Of a stretch of 34,544 bases of DNA, positions 1-7,278 are shown one piece after another. The translations under genes and the position numbers were made by a program. The notes under the pieces are model-generated. The model did not search any database. It saw only the letters and a program-made list of their open reading frames with translations, and was not told where the DNA came from. How positions within the stretch are numbered: position 1 is the stretch's first letter; each line of letters starts with the position of its first letter. The stretch comes from Microbispora corallina (GTDB lineage: Bacteria > Actinomycetota > Actinomycetes > Streptosporangiales > Streptosporangiaceae): positions 1 to 34,544 of the forward strand of contig NZ_BOOC01000016.1 of the NCBI RefSeq assembly GCF_016863035.1. Direction: 5' to 3'.

Positions 1-90
1 ACGCGACCACGGCCGGCCACGCGACCACGGCCGGCCACGCGACCACGGCCGGCCACGCGACCACGGCCGGCCACGCGACCACGGCCGGAC
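1..90. repeat. Five-copy 18-bp tandem repeat
   Basis: Five head-to-tail copies of the 18-bp unit ACGCGACCACGGCCGGCC run from the window edge to base 90. The first four are identical and the last ends in GGAC instead of GGCC. The array may continue to the left. The unit is a multiple of three and keeps a reading frame open through to a stop at 111-113, so it is probably the coding sequence of a C-terminal hexapeptide repeat rather than an intergenic satellite. Confidence 0.95.
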
Positions 91-113
91 ACGAGAGGAC
101 GGAGGGCCGATGA
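3..113 (+). CDS. 3' end of an upstream gene with a C-terminal hexapeptide-repeat tail (partial)
   Basis: The frame beginning at base 3 is open to the TGA at 111-113 and reads ATTAGH five times, followed by ERTEGR and stop. The stop overlaps the ATG of the next gene as ATGA, the arrangement expected of translationally coupled genes, and this is the main reason to think the frame is real. Only about 36 residues are visible, so no function can be given. The other two plus-strand frames of the repeat are also open but do not end at a coupled start. The tail is low-complexity (Ala/Thr/Gly/His) and probably disordered. Confidence 0.5.
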   Translation, partial: ATTAGHATTAGHATTAGHATTAGHATTAGHERTEGR

Positions 114-1141
114 CGGCAGATCCCGGCGTGGACCCGCGCGCCCGGCGCGGTTCCGGTGCGGACGGAGGGCCGGTGACGGCCGATCCCGGCGTCGATCCGC
201 GGGCGCTTCCCGGTTCCTACGAGGCGCCCGGGGACTTCGACGACTTCTGGCGGACGACCCTCGACGAGGCGGCCGGGCACCCGCTCGACCTGGAGCTCAC
301 CCCGGTCGCCACGCCGCTGCGCACGGTCGAGGTGTTCGACGTGAGCTACCGCGGCTTCGGCGGCCATCCCATCCGGGCCTGGCTGCGCGTCCCCCGGCAC
401 CGGGAGGGGCCGCTGCCGGCCGTCGTGCAGTACCACGGCTACGCCAGCGGCCGCGGGCACCCGCTCGACGATCTGCTGTGGCCCTCGGCCGGGTACGTGC
501 ACCTGCTGATGGACACCCGCGGGCAGGGCGGCGCCTACGCCGGCGGCGTCACCCCGGACCCGGTGGGCGCGGGCCCCGCCTACCCCGGTTTCATGACGCG
601 CGGGATCGCCGCCCCGGAGACGTACTTCTACCGCCGCGTGTTCACGGACGCGGTGCGGGCCGTCCAGGCCGTCCGGAGCGCCGGCATGGTCGACCCGGCC
701 CGGGTGGGCGTCGTCGGCGCGAGCCAGGGCGGCGGCATCGCGCTGGCCGTGGCGGGCCTGGTGCCGGACCTGCGCGCGGTCCACCTCCAGGCGCCGCTGC
801 TGTGCGACATCCCCGGGGCCGTCCGCACGGCCACCGACGGCCCTTACCAGGAGATAGCGGGGTATCTGGCGACGCACCGGAGCGAGACGCGGCGCACGCT
901 CGCGACCCTGGCGTACTTCGACGGGATCGCGTTCGCGCGGCGGGCGGCCGCCCCCGCGTGGTTCTCGACCGGCCTCCTCGACGGGGTCTGCCCGCCGTCC
1001 ACGGCCTTCGCGGCCTTCGACGCGTACGGCGGCCCGAAGGAGATCGCGGTGTGGGAGTTCAACGGGCACGAGGCGGGCGGGCCGGCCGATCTGGAGATCG
1101 CCCTGGCCGCCTTCTCGGCGCGCCTGTCACCTGCGGCCTGA
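110..1141 (+). CDS. CE7-family acetyl esterase (acetylxylan esterase / cephalosporin-C deacetylase type)
   Basis: This is an alpha/beta-hydrolase of carbohydrate esterase family 7, which removes acetyl groups from xylo-oligosaccharides and related small esters. Family marks are visible: the RGQG loop at residues 137-140, the nucleophile elbow GASQG with Ser205, the acid Asp291 in GLLDGVCPP and His320 in NGHEAGG. There is no signal peptide, so it probably acts in the cytoplasm on imported substrates. The 343 residues are slightly long for the family because the first 36 or so are an extra tail. The N-terminus holds an internal duplication of TADPGVDPRA, and each copy is preceded by GGAGGG and a start codon. 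Translation could therefore begin at ATG 110 or GTG 173. The second would give a more usual length, but ATG 110 forms the ATGA overlap with the upstream gene. Confidence 0.85.
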   Translation: MTADPGVDPRARRGSGADGGPVTADPGVDPRALPGSYEAPGDFDDFWRTTLDEAAGHPLDLELTPVATPLRTVEVFDVSYRGFGGHPIRAWLRVPRHREGPLPAVVQYHGYASGRGHPLDDLLWPSAGYVHLLMDTRGQGGAYAGGVTPDPVGAGPAYPGFMTRGIAAPETYFYRRVFTDAVRAVQAVRSAGMVDPARVGVVGASQGGGIALAVAGLVPDLRAVHLQAPLLCDIPGAVRTATDGPYQEIAGYLATHRSETRRTLATLAYFDGIAFARRAAAPAWFSTGLLDGVCPPSTAFAAFDAYGGPKEIAVWEFNGHEAGGPADLEIALAAFSARLSPAA

Positions 1142-1186
1142 CCCACTCCTGGGATTGGCGTGCCTACCCTTCCGGCGGAGATTTGT

Positions 1187-1192
1187 CATAGT
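1187..1192 (+). promoter_or_regulatory. Candidate -10 element of a leaderless promoter for the XRE gene at 1201
   Basis: CATAGT lies exactly 8 nt upstream of the GTG start at 1201 and no Shine-Dalgarno sequence is present, as in leaderless actinomycete genes. The same block (CATAG, 8 nt including TGGCG, then GTGGAAG) stands in front of the paralogous gene that starts at 2825 on the other strand. No convincing -35 was found. Confidence 0.45.
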
Positions 1193-1200
1193 TTGGCGAG

Positions 1201-2028
1201 GTGGAAGGCTTTGGGCCGCTCGGGGACTTCCTGCGAGCCCGGCGCCGGCTCACGTCGATCGAGCAGGTCGGCCTGCGGGCGGGTGGCCAGCGGCGCACGC
1301 CGGGGCTGCGCCGGGAAGAGGTGGCGATGCTGGCGGGCGTCAGCATCGACTACTACACGCGGCTCGAACAGGGCCGGGAACGCCGCCCGTCGGACCAGGT
1401 CGTCGGCGCCCTGGCGCGGGCCCTGTGCCTCGACTCCGACGCCGTCGACCACCTCTACGAGCTCGCCCGTCCCCGGAGCGCCCGCACGGCGGACGACCGC
1501 GTCGACGCCCGGGTCAGGCGGCTCATGGAGTGCTGGACAATGGCGCCCGCGTACGTGGTCAACCGCAGACTCGACGTGCTCGCCACGAACCGGCTCGGCG
1601 CGGCCCTCATCGACGGGCTGAAGCACCCCGGCAACCTGCTGCGGCTGACCTTCCTCGACCCCGCGTCCCGCGACTTCTACCTCGACTGGGAGCAGGAGGC
1701 GCGGTACAAGGTCGCGTACGTGCGTGCGGCCATGGGGTCGGACGTCGACGACCCGGCCCTGGTCGAGCTGGTCCGGGAGCTCTCCGCGGCCAGCGAGGAC
1801 TTCCGCGTGATGTGGGCCCGCCACGACGTGTGGCCCAAGTCCCGGGCGTGCGAGCGCATGTACCGCCCCGAGGTCGGGGAGATGGTCCTCCACCTCGACG
1901 CGTTCGCCGTCAACGGCGCCCCCGGCCAGGAGCTGGTGGTCTTCCAGGCCGAGCCCGGCAGCCCCTCCGAACGGGCCCTGATCGAGCTGGCCCACCTCTC
2001 GGCGGCGCGGCACACCCGGTCCGCGTGA
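1201..2028 (+). CDS. XRE-family transcriptional regulator with MmyB-like ligand-binding domain
   Basis: The protein has 275 residues. Residues 8-88 form the XRE helix-turn-helix, with the subfamily signature RRTPGLRREEVAMLAGVS followed by YYTRLEQGR. The remainder, from about residue 105 to the end, matches the MmyB-like domain, a PAS-related fold that in this family is thought to bind small lipophilic ligands (WTMAPAYVVNRRLDVLATN, then the FYLDWE region). In actinomycetes such regulators usually sit beside short-chain dehydrogenases and control them, but no such neighbour is present here. The gene is convergent with a paralogue, and the stops are only 11 bp apart. The GTG start is supported by a conserved upstream block shared with that paralogue. 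Its targets are unknown. Confidence 0.85.
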   Translation: MEGFGPLGDFLRARRRLTSIEQVGLRAGGQRRTPGLRREEVAMLAGVSIDYYTRLEQGRERRPSDQVVGALARALCLDSDAVDHLYELARPRSARTADDRVDARVRRLMECWTMAPAYVVNRRLDVLATNRLGAALIDGLKHPGNLLRLTFLDPASRDFYLDWEQEARYKVAYVRAAMGSDVDDPALVELVRELSAASEDFRVMWARHDVWPKSRACERMYRPEVGEMVLHLDAFAVNGAPGQELVVFQAEPGSPSERALIELAHLSAARHTRSA

Positions 2029-2039
2029 CGGGACCGGGC

Positions 2040-2825
2040 TCACGGTTCGCCGGCCGCGAGGATGCCCAGCAGGGTGAGCGCCTCCTCCGCGGCGCTGCCG
2101 GGGTCGGCGTGGCAGACGTAGAGCAGCACGTCGGGGGCGCCGCCGACCGACAGGGTGTCGTGCCGGAGGTCCATGTCGCCGACCTCGGGGTGGTACATGT
2201 GCTTGAACTCGTCCACCTCGGCGTCCCTGCGGCCCCACATCCGGCGGAACTCCTGGCTCTCCGAGCAGAGCTGGTCGACCAGGTCCCGCACCTCGGGGGC
2301 GTCGGCGTCGTCCCCGTTGGCGGCGACCAGGTGGGCCACCTTGGAGCACGCCTCCCGCTCCCAGTTGCGGAAGAACCCCTGGGCGCCGGGCTCCAGGAAC
2401 GCGTGCCGCATCAGGTTGTCCGTGTGGTCCATGCCGTCGAACAGGACGCGGGCCAGCCTGTTGGAGGCCAGGACGTCCAGCCGCCGGTTGACGGCGAAGA
2501 CCGGCGCCCGGTGCCAGTTGTCGACGGTCTGCTGGACGACGGGGGGAACCCGGCGCCGTACGGCCGGGTGCGCGAGCCGGTGCATGCGGTCGACGGCGTC
2601 GGCGTCGAGGTTGAAGACGCGGGCGAGGACGTCGAGCACCCAGTCGGGCGGTTCGGCCACCTCCCCGCGTTCCAGGCGTGCGTAGTACTCGGGGTCGAGG
2701 CCGGTCAGCATGGCCACCTCGTCGCGGCGCAGCCCCCGGGGCCGTCCGGGACGGGGCAGCCGCGCCAGGGCGTCCAGTGGGGCTGTCGTGCGCAGAGCGC
2801 GGAGCAGGTCGGCGAGCACTTCCAC
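2040..2825 (-). CDS. XRE-family transcriptional regulator with MmyB-like ligand-binding domain (paralogue)
   Basis: This second member of the family has 261 residues. Its helix-turn-helix lies at about residues 5-85 (GLRRDEVAMLTGLDPEYYARLERGE) and an MmyB-like sensor domain follows (APVFAVNRRLDVLASNRLARVL). It aligns with the 1201-2028 product along its whole length but is clearly diverged, so the tail-to-tail pair is an old duplication or two related acquisitions rather than a recent copy. The start is GTG. The upstream bases repeat the layout of the partner, with CATAGC 8 nt before the start and no Shine-Dalgarno. The two genes may cross-regulate, since both likely recognise similar sites, but no shared operator was identified. 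Confidence 0.85.
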   Translation of the reverse strand: MEVLADLLRALRTTAPLDALARLPRPGRPRGLRRDEVAMLTGLDPEYYARLERGEVAEPPDWVLDVLARVFNLDADAVDRMHRLAHPAVRRRVPPVVQQTVDNWHRAPVFAVNRRLDVLASNRLARVLFDGMDHTDNLMRHAFLEPGAQGFFRNWEREACSKVAHLVAANGDDADAPEVRDLVDQLCSESQEFRRMWGRRDAEVDEFKHMYHPEVGDMDLRHDTLSVGGAPDVLLYVCHADPGSAAEEALTLLGILAAGEP

Positions 2826-2833
2826 GACGCCAC

Positions 2834-2839
2834 GCTATG
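2834..2839 (-). promoter_or_regulatory. Candidate -10 element of a leaderless promoter for the XRE gene starting at 2825
   Basis: On the minus strand CATAGC lies 8 nt before the GTG start, the same spacing and flanks as the CATAGT element of the convergent paralogue at 1187-1192. No ribosome binding site is visible. Confidence 0.4.
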
Positions 2840-2919
2840 ACCTCTCCGGGGTCGCCTGGATGGGTGCGTCACACCTAGGAACGGAGCGGAGTCCCAGAGG
2901 GCGGGACCCGATCACCCCC

Positions 2920-2970
2920 GCGGCGGCGTCCGGCGGCCCGATTCACGCCGCGCGGCGGCGTCCGGCGGCC
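2920..2970. repeat. 19-bp direct repeat, two copies at a 32-bp period
   Basis: GCGGCGGCGTCCGGCGGCC occurs perfectly at 2920-2938 and 2952-2970, and both copies are followed by a short TTCAC-containing stretch. A degenerate third copy is visible at about 2984-3000, inside the 3' end of the pentapeptide-repeat gene. The array lies just downstream of that gene's stop codon. It probably arose by slippage in GC-rich DNA. A role in transcription termination is possible but not shown. Confidence 0.7.
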
Positions 2971-2973
2971 TGT

Positions 2974-4449
2974 TCACCGTGCCGCGGCGTCGCCGGCGGA
3001 GGGGGCCGGTGACGGGTGGGCGGCCGAGGCGGGGGAGCGGGGGCCGAGGTGCGGCTTCGGCGGCCGGGCGCCCGCGACGCCGTACAGGGTTCCGGCGGCG
3101 ACGGCGGCGGCGAGTGTGAGCCAGCCGGCCGTACGCCCGGCACGCAGGCCGTATCCGCAGGTCAGCCAGTAGGCCGACAGCAGCAGCCTGGCCGGTCCGC
3201 GGGGGGCGCCCAGCCGCCTCATCTCCATCGCGCCGAAGGCGAAGTCGGCCGAGGCCCGGGCGTCCACCGCGGGGCGCAGCCGGTCGTACAGCGCGGCGAG
3301 GCCGGCGGGGTCGAGCGGCGGCCCGTCCTGGGGGGACCAGCCCCGCCAGGCGCGCTCGTCGGCCAGCACCCGCCGGCGGGCCCACCACCGGACGGGCGGC
3401 CAGCCCAGGGTCAGCCGCACCCCCGGCGGGGTGGCGGCGAACCGGCAGTCGGGCAGCCGCAAACCCTCGGGGCGGCGTACCCCGCCGAGCCCGCACGCGC
3501 GCAGGTCGGCCCCGCTCAGCGTGAGGGCGGCGGCGTCGAGGCCGTCGAGCGAGATCACGCGCAGCCGTCCGCCCTGCCCGGTGATCGTCGCGGCGCCGCC
3601 CAGGGCGGCCCCGGCGAGATCGAGGTCGGCGTCCGACAGCCGCGCCGTGAGCCGTCCGGCGACGGCCGCGGCCCGCAGGTCGACGCGTCCGCCCGCGGCG
3701 TCGACGTGCAGCGGCCCGTCCGCGCGCACGTCCCGGAGGGCGAGCCGGCGGCCCACCCGTAGCGGGCCGAGGTAGGCCGGGCCGTGGAAGCGGGCCCCCT
3801 CGAACCCGGCGGCCCCGCCGCAGGCCGCTCCCCGGAACGAGACGGCCCGGCGGAACCGCGCGCCACGGAAGGCGGCGTCGCCGTCGAACCGCGCCCCGTC
3901 GAACACGGCGAACCCGCCGAACTCCGCGGCCAGGAACGACGCGTCCGCGCCGAACCTGGCGTCGCCGAACAGCGCGTCGCTGCCCGCGTGGACGTGGTCG
4001 AACGCGCCGTGGCCCCGCACCCGCGCGTCGTGCATGGAGAACTCCTGGGCGAACCGCGCCTCGCGGAACGAGACGTGGCGGGTGAACCGGGCGCCGAAGA
4101 ACGAGGCGAGGCGATCGAACCGGGCCCGGTCGAAGGTCGCGTCGCCCGCGAAGACGACGCCGGCGAAGCGTGCCTCGCCGGGGAAGACCGCGCGGTCGAA
4201 CCGGGCCCGCCCCGGGCGCCGCTCCACCCGGTCGAGGATCCGCGCGAGCAGGTCCTCGTGCACGACCGTGCCGCGCAGGTCGAGGCCGCGGCCGGGGGCC
4301 AGTCCGCGCATCGCGGCCTCCGTCTCGGCCCGCTCCAGGTGGGCCAGGCACCGGCCGTACGGCTCCAGGGCGACGCCGACGCAGGCCGCCGAGGCGTCGC
4401 ACGTCCGCCAGCCGACATCGAGCACCGCGATCGTCATCAGGGGCGTCAT
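2974..4449 (-). CDS. Pentapeptide-repeat protein with Cys-containing N-terminus and C-terminal membrane segment
   Basis: The protein has 491 residues. From about residue 80 to 240 the sequence has a five-residue rhythm of the form A(R/V)F-x-x, for example ARFDR, VFPGE, ARFAG, VVFAG, with Phe or Leu at the central position. This is typical of pentapeptide repeats that fold as a right-handed quadrilateral beta-helix. A looser repeat rich in Leu continues to about 330. The N-terminus (about residues 13-36) has three cysteines in the pattern C-x5-C-x10-C followed by LAHL, which could bind metal. Near the C-terminus there is one clear hydrophobic helix at about 440-460 after a YWLTCGYGLR motif, and then a Pro/Ala-rich tail. 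Start ATG 4449 is used; Met5 is an alternative. A weak -10-like TAAGAC lies 6 nt upstream. Biochemical function is unknown. Confidence 0.8.
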   Translation of the reverse strand: MTPLMTIAVLDVGWRTCDASAACVGVALEPYGRCLAHLERAETEAAMRGLAPGRGLDLRGTVVHEDLLARILDRVERRPGRARFDRAVFPGEARFAGVVFAGDATFDRARFDRLASFFGARFTRHVSFREARFAQEFSMHDARVRGHGAFDHVHAGSDALFGDARFGADASFLAAEFGGFAVFDGARFDGDAAFRGARFRRAVSFRGAACGGAAGFEGARFHGPAYLGPLRVGRRLALRDVRADGPLHVDAAGGRVDLRAAAVAGRLTARLSDADLDLAGAALGGAATITGQGGRLRVISLDGLDAAALTLSGADLRACGLGGVRRPEGLRLPDCRFAATPPGVRLTLGWPPVRWWARRRVLADERAWRGWSPQDGPPLDPAGLAALYDRLRPAVDARASADFAFGAMEMRRLGAPRGPARLLLSAYWLTCGYGLRAGRTAGWLTLAAAVAAGTLYGVAGARPPKPHLGPRSPASAAHPSPAPSAGDAAAR

Positions 4450-4531
4450 GGCAACGTCTTACCCAATGTCACGTATGCGCCCGCTAAAACGTGATCGAAG
4501 AGTGACCGTGGGTAGCCGGGGTGTCGTCGCC

Positions 4532-4659
4532 GGGCAGCCGTGGGCGCCCGGCCCCCGAAGTGTCCGGATCCGAGGTCAGGCGGTGCGGTGCCACGCCGGG
4601 CTCGCGGGCAGCCGTGGGCGCTTCGACCCGGGAGTGTCCGGCCCTGGTCAGGCGGTGCG
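4532..4659. repeat. Imperfect 55-bp direct duplication at the 3' end of the methyltransferase gene
   Basis: Copy 1 (4532-4587) and copy 2 (4606-4659) share three blocks in the same order: GGGCAGCCGTGGGCGC, GTGTCCGG and GTCAGGCGGTGCG. Copy 2 contains the last codons and the stop of the methyltransferase gene. Copy 1 is a decayed duplicate lying in the intergenic space. The offset is 72-74 bp. This is a local tandem duplication with no visible mobile-element ends. Confidence 0.75.
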
Positions 4660-5286
4660 CCGGAGCTTCACCACGGTGTCCGCGCGCGTCCCGTTCCTGC
4701 CGTCGGGGGCGGTCGCCTCCCGGGTCACGAGTTCCTCGGTCTCGACCCGCCACCGGGCGGGATCGACGTCGAGGGCGCCGATCACGTCGGCCGTGGTGGG
4801 GAAGTCGTAGTGGACGTGCGGGTCGTCCACGAACGAGGGCCACCCGGCGTGACCGACCACGAGGAGCACCCCGCCCGGGGCCACCGCGGCGGCCGCCCGG
4901 CGCAGGATCCCCGCCCGCTCGCCCTCCGCCTCCACAGGGGAGTGCAGGTACGCGGCCGACACCAGGTCGAAGGTCCCCGCCGGGAACGACCGCGCCAGGT
5001 CGTGCCGCTGCCAGTCGATCAACCCGGCCACCCCCTCCTCCGCCGCCCGGGCCTCGGCCCGCCCCAGCGCGACGGCGGAGATGTCGGCGGCGGTGACGCG
5101 CCAGCCCCGGTGGGCCAGCCAGATCGCGTCGCCGCCCTCGCCGCATCCGAGGTCCAGCGCGGTCGCGGGCGGCAGCGGCGAGACCTCCCGCACCAGGAGC
5201 TCGTTGGGCCGGCCGCTCCAGTGCTGGTCCCGCTCGCGGTAGAAGTCCTCCCAGAAATCCTCCGCGGCGGCGCCGGTCTCCGTCAT
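4648..5286 (-). CDS. Class I SAM-dependent methyltransferase
   Basis: The protein has 212 residues with a complete Rossmann-type methyltransferase core. Motif I is ALDLGCGEGGD (residues 43-53), followed by the acidic end of beta-2 (TAADIS), FDLVSAAYLHSP as motif IV and GGVLLVVGHAGWP as the post-motif strand. The N-terminal FWEDFYRERDQHWSGRPNELL resembles small TehB/thiopurine-methyltransferase-like detoxification enzymes. The acceptor substrate cannot be predicted. A strong Shine-Dalgarno (AGGGAGG) precedes ATG 5286. The F420-type oxidoreductase lies upstream on the same strand 114 bp away, so the two may or may not be co-transcribed. The 3' end is part of a local duplication. Confidence 0.85.
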   Translation of the reverse strand: MTETGAAAEDFWEDFYRERDQHWSGRPNELLVREVSPLPPATALDLGCGEGGDAIWLAHRGWRVTAADISAVALGRAEARAAEEGVAGLIDWQRHDLARSFPAGTFDLVSAAYLHSPVEAEGERAGILRRAAAAVAPGGVLLVVGHAGWPSFVDDPHVHYDFPTTADVIGALDVDPARWRVETEELVTREATAPDGRNGTRADTVVKLRRTA

Positions 5287-5400
5287 GGGCTCGTCCTCCC
5301 TGTCACCTGTGTCCCGTGCAGGGAGAAGACTGCACCAGCCCCCGGCGGCCCGACAAAGAAATTTGCCGCCACGGCAAAACCGGTGACGGCGCCGCCGGGA

Positions 5401-6324
5401 TCAGGTGAGAAGGGCGGGGGCGAGCGCCCGCAGGTGGTCGAGTTGCGCCTCGACCGTGGCGGCCAGCGGCTGCACGCACACGTGGTCCGCCCCGGCCTCG
5501 TGGTGGGCCCGCACCCGGGCGGCGATCGCCTCCTCGTCGCCCCAGGCGACGATCGCGTCCACGAGCGCGTCGCTGCCGCCGTCCCGGAAGTCGTCGTCGG
5601 AGAAGCCGAGCTCCAGCAGGTTCCTCGTGTAGTTGGGCATGGCCAGGTACGCGGAGGCGTAGTCACGGGCGATCTCGCGGGCGGCCGACGGGTCGGTCTC
5701 GAGCACCACGGCCTGCTCGGGTGCGAGGACCGGCCCGGAGCCGAGGATCTCGCGGGCGCGGGCCGTGTGCTCGGGGGTGACGAAGTACGGGTGCGCGCCC
5801 TGCGCGCGCCGGGCGGCCAGTTCGAGCATCTTGCCGCGCAGCGCCGCGAGCAGCCGGGGCGGCTCCTCGGCGATCGGCGCGGCGAACGTCGACCGGTCCA
5901 TGCCGTCGAGGTAGTCGCGCATGAAGGAGTACGGAGAGCTGTAGTCGTGGCCCCGGCTGGTGACGAGCGGGGCGTGGCTCACGCCCAGCCCGAGCACGAA
6001 CCGCCCGCCCCACGCCTCCGACAGCGTCCGGGCGGCGTTGGCGGAGGCCACCGCGTCCCTCGCGTACACGTTGGCGATGCCGGTCGCCACCTGCAGCCGT
6101 TCGGTCGCCGACAGCAGCAGCGCCGCGTGGGTGAACGCCTCCCTGCCGGACGGCGTCTCGCCCACCCACAGCGCCGGGTAGCCCAGCCGTTCAATCTCCC
6201 CGGCGGCGCCGCGCACTTCGTTGGCCGTCGCCGCGGCCAGCGAGGCCAGCCACACGCCCGTACGGCCGAGGCGCCGCTTCAGCTCGGACGGTTCGGCGGG
6301 GGACCGCTGAGTCTGCTCGGCCAT
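5401..6324 (-). CDS. LLM-class F420-dependent oxidoreductase
   Basis: This is a 307-residue TIM-barrel protein of the bacterial luciferase-like superfamily. It resembles the actinobacterial F420-dependent group with the pattern LGYPALWVGE (residues about 47-56), ATGIANVYARD, GGRFVLGLGVSHAPLV and HPYFVTPEHTARAREILG. Members use reduced coenzyme F420 as hydride donor. The substrate is not predictable from sequence, and FMN use is the main alternative. A Shine-Dalgarno (AAGGGAG) precedes ATG 6324. It is divergent from the glycosyltransferase gene at 6619 across a 294-bp spacer. Confidence 0.85.
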   Translation of the reverse strand: MAEQTQRSPAEPSELKRRLGRTGVWLASLAAATANEVRGAAGEIERLGYPALWVGETPSGREAFTHAALLLSATERLQVATGIANVYARDAVASANAARTLSEAWGGRFVLGLGVSHAPLVTSRGHDYSSPYSFMRDYLDGMDRSTFAAPIAEEPPRLLAALRGKMLELAARRAQGAHPYFVTPEHTARAREILGSGPVLAPEQAVVLETDPSAAREIARDYASAYLAMPNYTRNLLELGFSDDDFRDGGSDALVDAIVAWGDEEAIAARVRAHHEAGADHVCVQPLAATVEAQLDHLRALAPALLT

Positions 6325-6489
6325 GCGCTGCTCCCTTGTCTGAAGGTGTCTCCGGTTCCGGTGGTGCCAGGCGTGCCAACCGGCGCGCCCTCGCCCGTCT
6401 TCCCGAAAGGCCCCGCGCCGAGCGGGCGGACCGGCGCCTGCCCGCGCGCCCGGGGTCCCGTTTCACCGGCGGGTCCCGGCGGTCCGCGT

Positions 6490-6522
6490 GTCGTCCGGGC
6501 GTCGTCCGGGCGTCGTCTAGGC
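6490..6522. repeat. Three tandem 11-bp units in the 6325-6618 spacer
   Basis: GTCGTCCGGGC is repeated at 6490-6500 and 6501-6511, and a third copy, GTCGTCTAGGC, differs at two bases. The repeat lies in the 294-bp divergent spacer between the F420-type oxidoreductase and the glycosyltransferase. The 11-bp period is close to one helical turn, so it could be a binding array, but simple slippage explains it equally well. Apart from this repeat and the candidate -10 at 6607 nothing else was recognised in the spacer. Confidence 0.6.
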
Positions 6523-6606
6523 CATGCCCGCCCGGGCCGGGGCCACACCGGGGCCGTGCCGCCGGGACGTCACCGTCACGTAAGGTTCGGCCCGCCCTCA
6601 CCGGTC

Positions 6607-6612
6607 TACCGT
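6607..6612 (+). promoter_or_regulatory. Candidate -10 of a leaderless promoter for the glycosyltransferase
   Basis: TACCGT is followed by exactly 6 nt (CCCCGC) and then ATG 6619. There is no purine-rich ribosome binding site in front of this ATG. The TAnnnT-N6-start arrangement recurs at 9659, 9750, 27697 and 31967, which supports leaderless transcription. Confidence 0.45.
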
Positions 6613-6618
6613 CCCCGC

Positions 6619-7278
6619 ATGGACATCGACGTGGTGCTGCCGTGCCTCGACGAGGAGGCCGCCCTGCCCTGGGTGCTCGGACGGATGCCGGACGGCTTCC
6701 GTCCCCTCGTGGTGGACAACGGCTCGACGGACCGTTCGGCGGAGATCGCCGCCGCCCTGGGCGCGCGGGTGGTCCACGAGCCGCTGCGGGGGTTCGGCGC
6801 GGCGTGTCACGCCGGGCTCCTGGCCGCCACCGCCCCGATCGTGTGCTTCATGGACGCCGACGCGTCGCTGGACCCCCGGCAGCTTCCCCGGGTCGCCGGG
6901 CCCGTCCTGGCGGGGGAGGCCGACCTGGTGCTGGGCCGCCGGATGCCGCGTCCGCGCTCCGCCTGGCCCGCGCACGCCCGGATGGGCAACGCCGTGCTGG
7001 CCGCCCGCCTGCGCCGCCGCGCGGGTGTCCCGCTGCGCGACCTCGGGCCGATGCGGGCCTGCCGGCGGACGGAGGCGCTGGCGCTCGATTTGGCGGACCG
7101 CCGGTCCGGCTACCCGCTGGAGATGGTCCTGCGGGCGGCGGCGGCGCGCTGGCGGGTGCGCGAGACCGAGGTCGACTACCTGCCCCGGGCCGGCCGGTCG
7201 AAGGTCACGGGCACCCTTCGCGGCACCGTGCTCGCCGTGCGGGACATGCGGCGCGTCATGGCGGAGGCGGCGGGATGA
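6619..7278 (+). CDS. Family 2 glycosyltransferase (dolichyl-/polyprenyl-phosphate sugar transferase type)
   Basis: The protein has 219 residues. The N-terminal VVLPCLDEEAALPWVL and VVDNGSTDRS (residues 32-40) bind the nucleotide sugar, and CFMDADAS (residues 76-83, DAD at 79-81) is the metal-binding DxD motif. The short GT-A domain without C-terminal membrane helices resembles polyprenyl-phosphate mannosyl/glucosyltransferases, which load a sugar on a lipid carrier at the inner face of the membrane. The stop overlaps the start of the epimerase gene as ATGA, so the two are translationally coupled. The start at 6619 is chosen because the conserved domain begins immediately and a -10-like TACCGT lies 6 nt upstream. 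The acceptor is not known. Confidence 0.85.
   Translation: MDIDVVLPCLDEEAALPWVLGRMPDGFRPLVVDNGSTDRSAEIAAALGARVVHEPLRGFGAACHAGLLAATAPIVCFMDADASLDPRQLPRVAGPVLAGEADLVLGRRMPRPRSAWPAHARMGNAVLAARLRRRAGVPLRDLGPMRACRRTEALALDLADRRSGYPLEMVLRAAAARWRVRETEVDYLPRAGRSKVTGTLRGTVLAVRDMRRVMAEAAG

Noticed and set aside
1..90. CRISPR-like array
   Set aside because: The 18-bp units are directly adjacent with no spacers.
4540..7278. A 900-codon open frame on the plus strand running through the methyltransferase and oxidoreductase region into the glycosyltransferase
   Set aside because: Only the last 219 codons (from 6619) have family motifs; the rest is an Arg/Gly/Pro-rich shadow of two minus-strand genes in very GC-rich DNA.
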